Part shown: positions 1-9,776 of the stretch, in pieces
Layout: each line of letters begins with the position of its first letter
Numbering within the stretch: position 1 is the first letter of the stretch
NCBI GenBank assembly: GCA_024644385.1
Contig: JAHELB010000001.1
Span: 1-64,000 of the forward strand
Reading direction: 5' to 3'
DNA from: Nitrosopumilaceae archaeon
GTDB taxonomy: Archaea; Thermoproteota; Nitrososphaeria; Nitrososphaerales; Nitrosopumilaceae
DNA length: 64,000 nucleotides
The notes under the pieces: generated by a model
The model's input: the letters and a program-made list of their open reading frames with translations, nothing else
Databases searched by the model: none
Told to the model about the DNA's origin: nothing
Position numbers and translations under genes: made by a program

Positions 1-1407
1 TATCAATGCTCAAATTGTAGAGAAATTCTAGATTCTTCAAATTGTGAAAAATGTAAAAGAAAAACCTCTTCACACTCTTACAAATCATTTCCTTTAAAGG
101 AAAAACTGCTTAGGGCTCAAGAAAAAATGGGTTTTCGTGCCCAGGAACCATTGAAGGGAGTAAAAGAGCTAATAAATCAAGATAGAATTGCCGAACCCAT
201 CGAGAAAGGATTGGTTAGACAAAATTATGGACTAACAACCTTCAAAGACGGAACGATTCGGTTTGATGCTACAAATTCACCGATAACTCAATTCAAACCA
301 GCATGGATTGGAACTGATATTGAAAAACTCAAAGAATTAGGATACACCTCTGATATTGATGGGAAACCAATAACAAACTCTGAACAGATGATAGAAATTC
401 GAATGCAAGATGTTATAATTCCTTATGAAAGCGGAAGATATCTCGTTGCAACATGTAAATACATCGATACATTAATGGAAAAATTCTATGGCAAACTTCC
501 TTTTTACAATGTAAAAAAAACTGAAGAGTTAATTGGGCATCTAATAATTGGTTTGGCTCCTCACACATCTGTAGGAATTGTAGGAAGAGTCATAGGTTTT
601 ACTGAGACACATGTTTGTTTTGCGACTCCAAATTGGCATTCAGCAAAAAGAAGAGATGCTGATGGAGATGCAGACTCGATAATGCTTCTAATGGATAGTC
701 TTCTAAATTTTTCAAGACAATTTCTTTCAGATAGAATTGGAGGTTTAATGGATGCTCCATTACTTATACAACCAGTGGTTTTACCACATGAATCACAACC
801 ACAGGCTCACAACTTGGAGGTCACCAAATTATTTCCTCTAGACTTTTTCAAATCAACACTTAAGCAAAACCTACCCTCAAATGTGAACTCAATTGAGATC
901 ATAGAATCTAGACTAGAAACTGAAAGACAATTTTATGATTATTATTTTACTCACCTGACCTCCTCTCTAACTACCTCAAAATCACGAAGTGCCTATTCGA
1001 CACTTGGATCAATGTTGGATAAACTTGATATGCAAATTCGAAATGCTGATATGATTGATGCAGTAGATACATCAGAAATTGTTTCTAACGTAATCTCTAC
1101 TCATCTGGTTCCAGATATTATGGGGAATCTTCGTGCATATGCAAGGCAAAGTTTCCGATGCACCGCATGTGGAAAAACTTACCGCCGTCTTCCCTTAATT
1201 CAAAATTGCCTCTGTGGTCACAAACTAATTCAAACTATAACTCGGGGATCTGTAGAAAAATATCTAAAACTTGCCAAAAGATTGGTTGATAATTATGATG
1301 TAGGCAAATATCAAAAAGGACGAATTCATGCATTATCTGACGAAATTGATTTGGTTTTTGGAAAGAATAAAGGAGATCAGTCTCTGCTTACTGATTATGC
1401 GTCTTAA
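1..1407 (+). CDS. polC: DNA polymerase D large (catalytic) subunit DP2, C-terminal part
   Basis: Catalytic subunit of the archaeal replicative polymerase PolD. The frame is open from the first base, so this is the 3' part of a gene that starts outside the window (468 residues visible; the family is about 1,100-1,300). The visible part begins in a Cys-x2-Cys ... Cys-x2-Cys zinc cluster (bases 7-54). The segment RRDADGDADS near visible residue 220 carries the acidic residues of the double-psi barrel active site. A second zinc module (CTACGK ... CLCG) lies near residues 389-408 close to the C-terminus, where DP2 contacts the small subunit and PCNA. PCNA and GINS51 are also in the window but not adjacent. 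Identification is firm; the N-terminus and any intein cannot be judged. Confidence 0.95.
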   Translation, partial: YQCSNCREILDSSNCEKCKRKTSSHSYKSFPLKEKLLRAQEKMGFRAQEPLKGVKELINQDRIAEPIEKGLVRQNYGLTTFKDGTIRFDATNSPITQFKPAWIGTDIEKLKELGYTSDIDGKPITNSEQMIEIRMQDVIIPYESGRYLVATCKYIDTLMEKFYGKLPFYNVKKTEELIGHLIIGLAPHTSVGIVGRVIGFTETHVCFATPNWHSAKRRDADGDADSIMLLMDSLLNFSRQFLSDRIGGLMDAPLLIQPVVLPHESQPQAHNLEVTKLFPLDFFKSTLKQNLPSNVNSIEIIESRLETERQFYDYYFTHLTSSLTTSKSRSAYSTLGSMLDKLDMQIRNADMIDAVDTSEIVSNVISTHLVPDIMGNLRAYARQSFRCTACGKTYRRLPLIQNCLCGHKLIQTITRGSVEKYLKLAKRLVDNYDVGKYQKGRIHALSDEIDLVFGKNKGDQSLLTDYAS

Positions 1408-1412
1408 ATTAA

Positions 1413-2735
1413 TTATCTTAATTTGACGTATTCATAAGCTCCCAATTTTTTATCAAAACAATACTGAACCTTTTGATAATCCCTTCTGAATGCTTTGATT
1501 TTTGATAATATTTTTTTGGGGTCCTTTTTCTCTACTACAATTTCTTTGATAAAAAATGCTATTTCTTTCATCTCGCTTTGCTTCATCCCAATTCTTGTGA
1601 TCTCAGCTACTCCTAACCTAATCCCCCCTGGATGAAAATAATTACGACCTGCCTTGATGTCTCCTGGGATTAATTGTCTATTTACGATAATGTTGGCCTT
1701 TTCTAAATCCGCCTCAACTTTACCCCCATCTGAATAATCAAGTACATTTACTGCGATTTGATGAGATTGAGTAAATCCTTTACTTTCCCCTAAAACTTTG
1801 AAACCAAAATCACTTAAAGCCTCACCAAAGGCCTTTGCATTTTTTATTATTTGATTTGCATAATCCTTTCCAAATTCTAATGCTTCGGCAAATGCTATTG
1901 CTTTTCCTGCCATATGATGAATGTGATGGCTACTTGTAAGCCCCGGGAACATTGCCTTTTTGATTCTTTCTTCATGTTCTGTAGAACCCAATACAAGTCC
2001 ACCTTGAGGACCAAACAAAGTTTTATGGGTACTCATAGTCATAGTATCTGCACCTTCTCGTAATGGATCTTGAAACTTACCACCAGCAATCAAACCAGCC
2101 ACATGAGCTGCATCATAGTTAATATGAATATTATAACTCTTCAAAAAATCCGCAAGCTCCTTTACTGGATGTGGAAACAAAAATAACGATCCACCAAACA
2201 TTGCTATTTTTGGAAGGCGACCAACTTTCTCTAACTCTTTGACTTTGTCTTTTGTCTGGTCTACATCAATAGTCATCTCCTCGGCATTAAATGGATAAAA
2301 CTCAATTTCTAACCCATGAACCAAACCAGCAGTGCCAGAATGCTCTTTTTTCCCATGGGAGATGTGACCTCCTGCTGGAATTGAAGGGGCTAACATAATA
2401 TCCCCTGGATTTGAAAAAGCTGAATATATGGCTAGATTTGCCACTACTCCTGAGATTGGTCTCACATCTGCAAATTTAGCCTTGTACAGTTTTTTTGCAA
2501 GTTTCATGCATTCAAACTCTACATCATCTATGTAGACACAACCAGCATAAACTCTCTCCCCCGGCCATCCCTCTGCATATCTATTACCAAAATCTGAAAT
2601 GATTGCTTCGCGAACCGCAGGACTGGGTACATTTTCACTTGCGATTAATGGAATAGAATTTCCAAACCATTTGTGGTGTTCCTTTAACTTTGAAAAAATT
2701 TTGTTATAAGATTCTCTGTTAGGGGATTTTACCAT
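1413..2735 (-). CDS. glyA: Serine hydroxymethyltransferase
   Basis: PLP enzyme that interconverts serine and glycine and loads a one-carbon unit on a tetrahydropterin. At 440 aa it has the normal family length. The internal aldimine lysine is in TMTMSTHKTLFGPQGG (K238), and the aspartate that contacts the pyridine nitrogen is in NYDAAHVAG (D208). The substrate-binding SEN segment (IASENVPSPA) is near residue 32 and RYAEGWPGERVYAG near residue 52. The gene converges on polC with 5 bp between stops and is divergent from the thermosome gene, sharing a 100-bp upstream region. The archaeal pterin partner cannot be read from the protein. Confidence 0.95.
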   Translation of the reverse strand: MVKSPNRESYNKIFSKLKEHHKWFGNSIPLIASENVPSPAVREAIISDFGNRYAEGWPGERVYAGCVYIDDVEFECMKLAKKLYKAKFADVRPISGVVANLAIYSAFSNPGDIMLAPSIPAGGHISHGKKEHSGTAGLVHGLEIEFYPFNAEEMTIDVDQTKDKVKELEKVGRLPKIAMFGGSLFLFPHPVKELADFLKSYNIHINYDAAHVAGLIAGGKFQDPLREGADTMTMSTHKTLFGPQGGLVLGSTEHEERIKKAMFPGLTSSHHIHHMAGKAIAFAEALEFGKDYANQIIKNAKAFGEALSDFGFKVLGESKGFTQSHQIAVNVLDYSDGGKVEADLEKANIIVNRQLIPGDIKAGRNYFHPGGIRLGVAEITRIGMKQSEMKEIAFFIKEIVVEKKDPKKILSKIKAFRRDYQKVQYCFDKKLGAYEYVKLR

Positions 2736-2807
2736 AACCTGCGAATCGATTTTCCCAATTTAAAAACACCGATTTTAGATCTCAAAAATAATCAATTATC
2801 TGCAAGG

Positions 2808-2816
2808 TATAAAAGG
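2808..2816 (+). promoter_or_regulatory. TATA box of the thermosome gene
   Basis: The sequence TATAAAAGG is centred about 27 bp before the thermosome ATG at 2839. This is the spacing expected if transcription starts at or within a few bases of the start codon (leaderless mRNA). It is the best TATA match in the window, fitting a highly expressed chaperonin. Confidence 0.75.
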
Positions 2817-2838
2817 GGAATCACAAGTTTTCCTTTCT

Positions 2839-4551
2839 ATGGGTATGCAAGCAACTTCCAAAGGAACTATGCCTGTAGTTTTGTTAAAAGAAGGCGGAAC
2901 TGAAACCAAAGGGAGAGATGCTCAAAAAAATAACATTGCAGCCTCTAAAATTATTGCTGAAATTGTTCATTCTAGCCTCGGACCAAGGGGTATGGATAAG
3001 ATGCTAGTAGACTCACTGGGAGATGTTACAATTACAAACGATGGGGCAACAATTCTAAAGGAAATAGATGTTCAACATCCAGCAGCAAAAATGCTAGTTG
3101 AAATTTCAAAAACTACTGATAATGAAGTTGGAGATGGTACTACTTCTGTAGTGGTTTTAGCTGGTGCTCTTCTGGAACACGCTGAATCATTAATTGATCA
3201 AGATGTTCACCCAACAATTATTGTAGACGGATATAGAAAAGCTGCAAAAAAAGCAAAACAATACCTAAATGATATAGCTGAGGCAGTAACTGCAAACGAC
3301 AAATCAATACTCAATAAAATTGCAAAAACAGCAATGCAAACTAAATTGGTAAGAAAAGATTCAGACCAACTTGCAGATATTGTTGTAAAATCTGTACTTT
3401 CCGTTTCAGAAAAAGAAGGAGAAACTTACCAAATTGATATTGATGATATTAAAGTAGAAAAGAAGGCTGGAGGCTCAATTAAGGATTCTACTATTATACA
3501 AGGAATTGTTCTTGATAAAGAAATTGTCCATGGAGGAATGCCAAAAAAAATTATTGATGCAAAAATTGCTCTGATTAACACGGCTCTTGAAATTAATAAA
3601 ACCGAGACTGATGCTAAAATTAACATTTCAAACCCACAACAAATGAAAGCCTTCTTAGATGAAGAAAATAGAATGTTAAAGACTATGGTTGACAAAGTAA
3701 TCGGTTCAGGAGCTAATGTGGTCTTGTGCCAAAAAGGTATTGATGACATGGCTCAACATTACCTTGCAAAGGCAGGGATTATTGCAGTAAGGAGGATTAA
3801 AGAAAGTGATCTTACTAAACTTGGAAGGGCTACAGCAGCTAGAATTGTAACAAACCTTGATGATTTGTTTGAAAAAGATCTCGGAAGTGCTGAACTAGTT
3901 GAAGAGAGAAAAATTGAGGAAGATAAATGGGTTTTCATTGAAGGATGTAAACATCCAAAATCAGTTACACTACTACTTCGTGGTGGATCTCAGCGAGTAG
4001 TGGATGAAGTTGAACGCTCAGTTCATGATTCTTTAATGGTAGTTAAAGATGTAATCGAAAATCCTTTAATTGTTGCTGGTGGAGGCGCACCTGAAACCTA
4101 TACTGCAACCAAGTTAAGAAGTTGGGCAAAAACACTAGAAGGAAGAGAACAATTAGCAGCAGAAAAATTTGCAGACGCATTAGAAACAATTCCACTAACA
4201 CTTTCAGAAAATGCTGGAATGGATCCAATAGATACTTTAACTGTTTTGCGTTCTAAACAAATGAAAGGAGAAAAATGGACTGGAATTGATGTAATGAAAG
4301 GAAAGATTGCGAATATGAAATCGAGTGATATTATTGAACCTTTGGCAGTAAAACTCCAAATTGTTTCTGCAGCAGCAGAGGTAGCATGTATGATTCTAAG
4401 AATTGATGATGTGATTGCAACCCAAAAATCTGCCGGACCTCCTCCAGGAGCTGAAGGTGGAATGCCTGGAATGGGTGGAATGCCCGACATGGGCGGAATG
4501 GGTGGAATGCCCGGTATGGGCGGAATGGGTGGAATGCCCGGTATGATGTAA
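2839..4551 (+). CDS. thsA: Thermosome (group II chaperonin) subunit
   Basis: ATP-dependent protein-folding chaperonin of the CCT/TRiC type, 570 aa, full length. Family signatures are the nucleotide-binding [12 protein letters not shown] and ITNDGATIL segments near residues 45-75, GDGTTS near residue 98, and the GGGAPE segment near residue 415. The tail is a flexible repeat of GGM/PGMGGM units over the last 35 residues, typical of thermosomes. The start MGMQATSKG sits 27 bp after a strong TATA box. Other chaperonin subunits probably lie elsewhere, since rings are often hetero-oligomeric; none is seen here. Confidence 0.96.
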   Translation: MGMQATSKGTMPVVLLKEGGTETKGRDAQKNNIAASKIIAEIVHSSLGPRGMDKMLVDSLGDVTITNDGATILKEIDVQHPAAKMLVEISKTTDNEVGDGTTSVVVLAGALLEHAESLIDQDVHPTIIVDGYRKAAKKAKQYLNDIAEAVTANDKSILNKIAKTAMQTKLVRKDSDQLADIVVKSVLSVSEKEGETYQIDIDDIKVEKKAGGSIKDSTIIQGIVLDKEIVHGGMPKKIIDAKIALINTALEINKTETDAKINISNPQQMKAFLDEENRMLKTMVDKVIGSGANVVLCQKGIDDMAQHYLAKAGIIAVRRIKESDLTKLGRATAARIVTNLDDLFEKDLGSAELVEERKIEEDKWVFIEGCKHPKSVTLLLRGGSQRVVDEVERSVHDSLMVVKDVIENPLIVAGGGAPETYTATKLRSWAKTLEGREQLAAEKFADALETIPLTLSENAGMDPIDTLTVLRSKQMKGEKWTGIDVMKGKIANMKSSDIIEPLAVKLQIVSAAAEVACMILRIDDVIATQKSAGPPPGAEGGMPGMGGMPDMGGMGGMPGMGGMGGMPGMM

Positions 4552-4595
4552 ATTTTTGTAAAAAGTTTAATTGATTATCTTATCTCAAATTTGTA

Positions 4596-4874
4596 TTGAA
4601 TAGCAGTTTATCTAAAAGAGGTTCTGTTTTCAAATACTTTTATCTTGTTGTATTTTTTGCATTGCTTGCAGGATTTTTTAATCCTCTAATTACTGATGGC
4701 TCCTTTATTGTGGTTATTTTTGGAGTTTTGGTATTGTTTCTTGGCCTTGCAGGTGGAGTCTTATTGTATAAATCTACAACTTCAGAAAAAAGACGAGAAA
4801 TTTATTTTGTCGGGGGGTTTGCCCTTATTGCAATATCGTTAACATTAATTTTTCAAATAACTGGCAGAGTTTAG
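4596..4874 (+). CDS. Small membrane protein, unknown function
   Basis: A 92-aa protein starting at TTG, with an AT-rich TATA-like stretch (about 4564-4571) 25-30 bp upstream. A short basic N-terminus (LSKRGS) is followed by three hydrophobic stretches at about residues 13-32, 36-58 and 71-88, with a TTSEKRRE linker before the last. I recognise no domain. It lies between the thermosome gene and the convergent glutamine synthetase, with 44 bp before and 3 bp after. Probably a conserved thaumarchaeal membrane protein; function unknown. Confidence 0.6.
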   Translation: MNSSLSKRGSVFKYFYLVVFFALLAGFFNPLITDGSFIVVIFGVLVLFLGLAGGVLLYKSTTSEKRREIYFVGGFALIAISLTLIFQITGRV

Positions 4875-4877
4875 AAA

Positions 4878-6338
4878 CTAGACATCAAAATATAAATAAA
4901 ATTCATGAGGATGAGGTCGGATTGCAATCTCCCTTTGATCCCTTCTCTCCAACTCTATAATTTTATCGATAACATCATTTGTAAAAATGGGGTTTAGGAA
5001 CTTTCTATCACTTTCTAATTCATCTAAGGCCTCCCCAAGACTCTTTGGTAAAACCCCTATCCCTCTCTTTTTTCTATCTGATTTTGTCATTTTGAAGATA
5101 TCATCTCGTATTTGTTCTCCCGGATCAGTTTTTTTCTTTATCCCATCCATTCCAGCTGCAGTAACTGCAGCAAATACCAGATATGGATTTGAGGATGGAT
5201 CAGGTGCTCTAAACTCAAGGCGTTTTAGATGTGCATAATTTTTCCCAGTAAGGTGTTTTGGAACTCTAACAATAGCTGATCTATTTCCGGCACTCCAAGC
5301 AATATAAGCAGGTGCCTCATAACCAGGAACCAACCTGTGATATGAGTTTGTGGTTGGATTACAAATTGCAGATAACGCCTTTGCGTGATTAATAATTCCA
5401 CCACAAAAATACCGCGCTGTCTGACTTAGCTCATCATCATCAGCTGAATCATAAAATACATTTTCTTTACCTTTCCACAAACTTACGTTTACATGCATCC
5501 CAGATCCAGAATCCATTGCAATTGGTTTTGGCATCATTGTAGCTACCTTTCCATATTTTGCCGCAATGTTTCTTATTACATATTTGTAAGTTTGAGCAGC
5601 ATCGGCGGCGTTTGTCATGTAATCATATTTTATATCAATTTCACATTGTCCAGCAGTAGCGACTTCGTGATGGTGATTATCACACAAGATTCCAAAATTG
5701 GTATTTAAAATATTTACACATTCATTTCTAAACGGAGTAAGAGTATCTGATGGCGTACTTGGATAGTATCCTTCTTGAAGACCCATTGGATAACCACTTC
5801 CTTCCTGACTCCAAGGCGCTTCTTTTGATTCAATGGAATAGGATTGTCCCTTGTAAGGAGTAAGAACATCCCAATGAATTTTATCAAACACAAAAAATTC
5901 TACCTCTGGACCCCAAGCACTATAACCAAATCCCTGAGATCTAATGTATTCTTCTGCCTTTTGAGAAATTCCCCTAGGATCTCTTGAGAGTCTACCTCTA
6001 TTTCCACCCCAAAAAACATCACACAATAATCGCGCAGTTTTGTTCTCAGTCATCCAGGGAATTATTGCAAAAGTATTCGGATCAGGTTTTAACAAAAGAT
6101 CTGAATCATCAATACTAGTAAAACCAATAATTGATGATCCATCTAATTTCGGTAGTCCATCTCTCATTTGTTCTGGGGTAAAGGTATTTGCTGAAATAGT
6201 TGTGTGGTGAAAGCGGCCTGTTAAACCTGTAAATTGAAGATCGATAAATTGAATATCTTCATGTTGAATTCTAGCAAAAACTTCATCAGGTGAGTAAGTT
6301 ACCTGAAGGGCTTTTCCATGACTCACTTTATATGGCAA
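4878..6338 (-). CDS. glnA: Glutamine synthetase type I, copy 1
   Basis: Converts glutamate, ammonia and ATP to glutamine. 486 aa, full GS-I length. Visible signatures: the FTGLTGRFHHTT N-domain motif near residue 36, WGPEVEFFVFD (metal ligands) near residue 143, the HHHEVATAGQCEID segment near residue 223, MPKPIAMDSGSGMHVNVSLWK near residue 265, and NPTTNSYHRLVPGYEAP near residue 318 (flexible loop). The place of the adenylylated tyrosine of bacterial GS is DIFKMT, so the tyrosine is replaced by phenylalanine. A second GS lies at 25327-26772. PII proteins and Amt in the window suggest control by nitrogen status through means other than adenylylation. Confidence 0.95.
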   Translation of the reverse strand: MPYKVSHGKALQVTYSPDEVFARIQHEDIQFIDLQFTGLTGRFHHTTISANTFTPEQMRDGLPKLDGSSIIGFTSIDDSDLLLKPDPNTFAIIPWMTENKTARLLCDVFWGGNRGRLSRDPRGISQKAEEYIRSQGFGYSAWGPEVEFFVFDKIHWDVLTPYKGQSYSIESKEAPWSQEGSGYPMGLQEGYYPSTPSDTLTPFRNECVNILNTNFGILCDNHHHEVATAGQCEIDIKYDYMTNAADAAQTYKYVIRNIAAKYGKVATMMPKPIAMDSGSGMHVNVSLWKGKENVFYDSADDDELSQTARYFCGGIINHAKALSAICNPTTNSYHRLVPGYEAPAYIAWSAGNRSAIVRVPKHLTGKNYAHLKRLEFRAPDPSSNPYLVFAAVTAAGMDGIKKKTDPGEQIRDDIFKMTKSDRKKRGIGVLPKSLGEALDELESDRKFLNPIFTNDVIDKIIELERRDQREIAIRPHPHEFYLYFDV

Positions 6339-6392
6339 TTTTAGACTTCAAGCTAACACAAATACATCCATCATTTAAGGATTAGGTAAGAA

Positions 6393-6950
6393 ATGTCCGA
6401 GCTAAATGAAATTGATATCAACTCGTTACATGGAATTGTTCTAAGAGAAACAGAAAGTGATTCAATCCAGGAAATTGACACAAGTTTTTATCGAGATCTT
6501 GCAGAATTTATTGGAAATTTGAAAAAGCAAGAGTTTGATGGAATTGAAAGTAAAATCAAACAAACCCTAGTTGATATGACCTCGGAATTAACTTCTATTT
6601 TACTTCACATTAGACTAGAAAAAACCATCAGATCAGGCCTCACTGATTTTTCAAACCTCTTAGACGAGGAAAAATTTATCCTGGATGCCGAAGAACAAAA
6701 AAGAGAAAGAATCGAAATGATTCTCTCAGCTACAATTAATGGAAAATCAAAATTTTTAGAATCAATTTCTCAAAAACATAAAACCAAGACCGTTGTTCTA
6801 AGATTTCTAAAAGAAGTTGATGAAATTGTAGGCGTTGATCTAGAGAAGTATGGTCCATTTAAAGCAGAAGATATTGCAACCATACCTTTTGAGAACGCTC
6901 AGGCATTAGTCACACAAAAAGCTGCAACCAAAATTCATTGGGAAGATTAG
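6393..6950 (+). CDS. gins51: GINS complex subunit Gins51
   Basis: Subunit of the GINS complex that joins MCM and a GAN/Cdc45-like nuclease in the archaeal replicative helicase. 185 aa. The helical A-domain (residues about 20-125) is followed by a small C-terminal B-domain, FLKEVDEIVGVDLEKYGPF ... ATIPFENAQALV, with the YGPF and IP-xx-A-xx-L pattern characteristic of Sld5/Psf1-type subunits. The A-then-B order argues for Gins51 rather than Gins23. The assignment rests on domain pattern, not on high similarity, so it is good but not certain. Confidence 0.8.
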   Translation: MSELNEIDINSLHGIVLRETESDSIQEIDTSFYRDLAEFIGNLKKQEFDGIESKIKQTLVDMTSELTSILLHIRLEKTIRSGLTDFSNLLDEEKFILDAEEQKRERIEMILSATINGKSKFLESISQKHKTKTVVLRFLKEVDEIVGVDLEKYGPFKAEDIATIPFENAQALVTQKAATKIHWED

Positions 6951-6982
6951 ATAGAAATTACGCTTTTAGATATTTTCATAAC

Positions 6983-7267
6983 ATGTCCCATACAGGTGTA
7001 GATGTAATTGATTTTCTATTTTACACAATATATCCAGTTATTGGAATTTTCATAGTTGAGGGGATAAGTAGAATTGTAAAGGCTCCCAAATGGATTAAAC
7101 TCTGGGTACAAGCAATTGTTTCAATTGGATTTGGAATCTATTACTGGTTTATCCTACCAGCCCCACAAAATTTCCCCCTAACTGCACTGGTAATGTTTGC
7201 ATTAGCTATTGCCTTAATTTACCAAGGAAAACGTGCAAAAATTTCTCCTGATAAAAGTCCTTACTAA
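6983..7267 (+). CDS. Small membrane protein, unknown function
   Basis: About 94 aa if started at the ATG at 6983 (MSHTGVDVIDFLF). An upstream in-frame ATG at 6938 would overlap gins51 by 13 bp and add a basic, non-hydrophobic leader; I prefer the inner start. Three hydrophobic segments follow at about residues 10-27, 36-52 and 58-78, with a basic tail (QGKRAKISPDK). No domain recognised. It is transcribed with gins51 and faces the AN1 zinc-finger gene. Confidence 0.6.
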   Translation: MSHTGVDVIDFLFYTIYPVIGIFIVEGISRIVKAPKWIKLWVQAIVSIGFGIYYWFILPAPQNFPLTALVMFALAIALIYQGKRAKISPDKSPY

Positions 7268-7272
7268 ATTTT

Positions 7273-7500
7273 TCAACCTTTAAATTTTCTGAAAAATTTT
7301 TTAAAAGGATTTTTCCTTCCGACATTTCCATCTCTAATTACCTTTTTTTCTCCAAATTTTTTTGCACGAATTAGAGTTAGTTTAACACATCTATGTTCTT
7401 CAGGAAGCCTATGTTCTGAGCAAAATGGATCCTTACAATAACTGCAGTGAAAAGGCATATCAGTCATATCTCCACAGTAGGCGCAGTTTTCTGGCTTCAT
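7273..7500 (-). CDS. AN1-type zinc finger protein
   Basis: 75-aa protein that is nearly all one AN1 zinc finger: Cys7-x2-Cys ... Cys-x2-Cys ... Cys-x-x-H ... H-x-C (NCAYCGDM, FHCSYCKDPFC, EHRLPEEHRC), followed by a very basic tail (KKFGEKKVIRDG ... KKFFRKFK). AN1 domains are common single-domain proteins in archaea and are linked in eukaryotes to ubiquitin and proteasome stress responses; the archaeal role is unknown. The basic tail suggests nucleic acid or ribosome contact, which is only inference. Confidence 0.85.
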   Translation of the reverse strand: MKPENCAYCGDMTDMPFHCSYCKDPFCSEHRLPEEHRCVKLTLIRAKKFGEKKVIRDGNVGRKNPFKKFFRKFKG

Positions 7501-7616
7501 AATTTATCTAAATAATTTAATTCTAATAAACCTGTTAGTTTTATCCCATTTTTTTGAATAAAATTTGCAAAAACATTTTTACGCCCTGTTCATTCAAGGG
7601 TGTTGAGTGGATTCTA

Positions 7617-8357
7617 ATGATTAAAGACAAAGTAGCAATAATTACTGGAGCAAGTAGCGGAATTGGTTATGCCACAGCCCTAGCCCTTTCAAAAGCTGGT
7701 GCAAAAGTTGCTATAGGTGCTAGAAGAATTGATCGACTAACAGATTTGGAAAATAAAATCAAAGAAAAAAACGGTCAGGTCTATTCTCAAAAACTTGATG
7801 TTACAAAAAAAGAAGAATGTAATTCCTTTGTTAAAAACGTGCTAGAAAAATGGGGTTCTGTGGATATTCTAGTAAATAATGCAGGATTGATGCCTCTTAG
7901 TTTTATTAAAAATTTGAAGATTGATGAATGGGATCAAATGATTGATGTAAACATTAAAGGAGTTCTATACTGTACTGGTGCAGTTGTAAGTCATATGCTA
8001 GAAAAAAAATCTGGTCACATTGTAAATATTTCCTCGGTAGCTGGAAGAGTAGTCTTTCCTGCAGGGAGTGTTTATTGTGCAACAAAACATGCGATCACTG
8101 CATTTAGTGAGGGATTAAGAGAAGAATTGAGCGTTAGAAAAAATATCAGAGTAACTTGTATAGAACCAGGAGTTGTTGCGACCGAACTGACAAATACAAT
8201 AACAGATGAATCTCTTCAGGGATTTGTAGAGGGAGCAAAAAAAATGGAAGCCCTACAGGCAGATGATATTGCCAAAGCAATTCTTTATGCCGTTGAATCA
8301 CCCAATCATGTAAATGTTAATGAGATTTTGATTAGACCAACTACCCAAGAACGCTAA
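7617..8357 (+). CDS. Short-chain dehydrogenase/reductase (SDR)
   Basis: Classical SDR of about 246 aa. The NAD(P)-binding TGASSGIG motif is near residue 11, NNAG near residue 87, the catalytic Ser in NISSVAG near residue 140 and the YCATK (Tyr-x3-Lys) pair near residue 154. AIGARRIDR after beta-2 suggests NADP preference. A TTG at 7554 extends the frame but adds a Cys-rich segment foreign to SDRs, so the ATG at 7617 is chosen. The stop is 1 bp from the next gene's TTG, so the two are co-transcribed. Substrate unknown; the YdfG/serine dehydrogenase-like subgroup is most similar in feel. Confidence 0.85.
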   Translation: MIKDKVAIITGASSGIGYATALALSKAGAKVAIGARRIDRLTDLENKIKEKNGQVYSQKLDVTKKEECNSFVKNVLEKWGSVDILVNNAGLMPLSFIKNLKIDEWDQMIDVNIKGVLYCTGAVVSHMLEKKSGHIVNISSVAGRVVFPAGSVYCATKHAITAFSEGLREELSVRKNIRVTCIEPGVVATELTNTITDESLQGFVEGAKKMEALQADDIAKAILYAVESPNHVNVNEILIRPTTQER

Positions 8358-8358
8358 A

Positions 8359-9510
8359 TTGACTGAAAAGATTCCTCAAATACTAATTCTAGGTGGTGGT
8401 TTTGGAGGACTCTCTGCTGCAAATGAAATAAGGACATCCCTTCCTTCTTCTCAGGCCAAAATTACAGTAGTTGATAAAAAAAACTGGTTTATGATTGGAT
8501 TTGCTAAACTCTGGATCATTAGAGGTACAAGAACCTTTGAGAATTCAACTGGCTTGTTATCTGGTTTGGCTAAAAAGAACATTGAATTTCTAAATGAGGA
8601 GATTCTTGGAATTGATCTAGAAAAACGAAATGTAAAGACTACCACACAAAACATTTCATATGACTTTTTAATTATTGCCATGGGATCTGTTTTATCTCCA
8701 CAAAAAATTCCAGGATTAATTAAAAACGGAATGAATCTTTATGACTATCGTGAATCCGAAAAAATTCATGATAAGATAATGGAATTGAAATCGGGAAATA
8801 TTGCTATATCTATTATGGGAATGCCATACAAATGTCCCCCTGCTCCTTTTGAGGCTGCGTTACTTATTGATTCAATGCTACGAGAGAACGGAATTAGAGA
8901 TTCTGTGAAAATTCACTGCTATAGCCCAGCACCAATTACCTTACCTGCGGCTGGACCTGAAATAAGCAAGAAAATTCTAGATTTGATAAACTCTGAAAAC
9001 ATAATCTTTCATAATTCCTGCAAAATTAAATCAGTAGAACCAAATAAACTAATTTTTGAAGATTCAGAAGCAGAATTTGATCTACTTCTTGCAATTCCTC
9101 CACATATTGCACCTGAGGTAATTTATGAATCTGGATTAGCAAAGCAAGATAATTTTATTTCAATAGACAGAGACTGTAAAACTCCATATGAAAATGTCTA
9201 TGCGGTAGGAGATGTTACTAGCTTGAAGGTTACAGATACTTGGGCCGTTCCAAAAGCTGGAGTATTTGCAGAAGAAGAAGGACAGATTGTAGCAAAACGC
9301 ATTGTCTCAAAAATACATTCATCAGAAGACACTACATTATTTGATGGAAAAGGTGGATGTTTTATTGAATCAGGGCGGAATACTGCATCATTAATTGAGA
9401 TTGATATGTTTTCAGGGCCTACACCCTCAACAAAAATAACTGAATCAACCACCGGACATCTTGATGAAAAGTTACAATTTGAAAAAGATCGGCTCAAAAA
9501 GTGGCTTTAA
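8359..9510 (+). CDS. FAD-dependent oxidoreductase, SQR/NDH-2 superfamily
   Basis: 383-aa flavoprotein starting at TTG one base after the SDR stop. The dinucleotide fold is at the N-terminus (ILGGGFGGLSAANEI, residues 10-24). YAVGDVTSL near residue 277 is the FAD-binding GD motif. The middle segment GMPYKCPPAPFEAALL resembles the KCxxAPxE segment of sulfide:quinone and related oxidoreductases, with one cysteine (about 158). I see no second and third cysteine arranged as in true SQR, so sulfide as substrate is doubtful. C-terminal CFIESG ... IEIDMF is shared with the family. Probably a quinone- or thiol-linked oxidoreductase. Confidence 0.8.
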   Translation: MTEKIPQILILGGGFGGLSAANEIRTSLPSSQAKITVVDKKNWFMIGFAKLWIIRGTRTFENSTGLLSGLAKKNIEFLNEEILGIDLEKRNVKTTTQNISYDFLIIAMGSVLSPQKIPGLIKNGMNLYDYRESEKIHDKIMELKSGNIAISIMGMPYKCPPAPFEAALLIDSMLRENGIRDSVKIHCYSPAPITLPAAGPEISKKILDLINSENIIFHNSCKIKSVEPNKLIFEDSEAEFDLLLAIPPHIAPEVIYESGLAKQDNFISIDRDCKTPYENVYAVGDVTSLKVTDTWAVPKAGVFAEEEGQIVAKRIVSKIHSSEDTTLFDGKGGCFIESGRNTASLIEIDMFSGPTPSTKITESTTGHLDEKLQFEKDRLKKWL

Positions 9511-9720
9511 TTATTTATCATCATCTTTCTCTCTGGATAAATGCTCCAAAATAGCTTTTACTTCTACTCCTAAGTTTTCGGAATTTTTTGAAAGTTCTAA
9601 TTGCTCAGTAATTTTACTTTTAAATTCTCCATCTTCAAGCTCTATTCTTAATTTTTGTATACAATCAAGGTGATCCTGATCAGAGCCAGAAATTTTATGA
9701 CATACACTACAAATCTTCAT
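9511..9720 (-). CDS. Small zinc-binding protein, unknown function
   Basis: 69 aa. The N-terminus carries Cys-x2-Cys then His/Cys (CSVCHKISGS, DHLDC), a possible zinc site, followed by a charged helical region. It is convergent with the flavoprotein gene: the two stop codons abut. No recognised domain. Confidence 0.6.
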   Translation of the reverse strand: MKICSVCHKISGSDQDHLDCIQKLRIELEDGEFKSKITEQLELSKNSENLGVEVKAILEHLSREKDDDK

Positions 9721-9776
9721 TAATGGTTTTTCGCAATCCTACGATTTAATAATTTCATTTTGTGCCTATTTCACAA

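Noticed and set aside
3426..4490. Minus-strand open frames opposite the thermosome gene
   Set aside because: They mirror the strongly conserved chaperonin frame, show no domain and have biased composition from the GGM repeats; treated as shadows.
8359..9510. True sulfide:quinone oxidoreductase
   Set aside because: Only one cysteine sits in the family position; the set of three redox cysteines is not visible.
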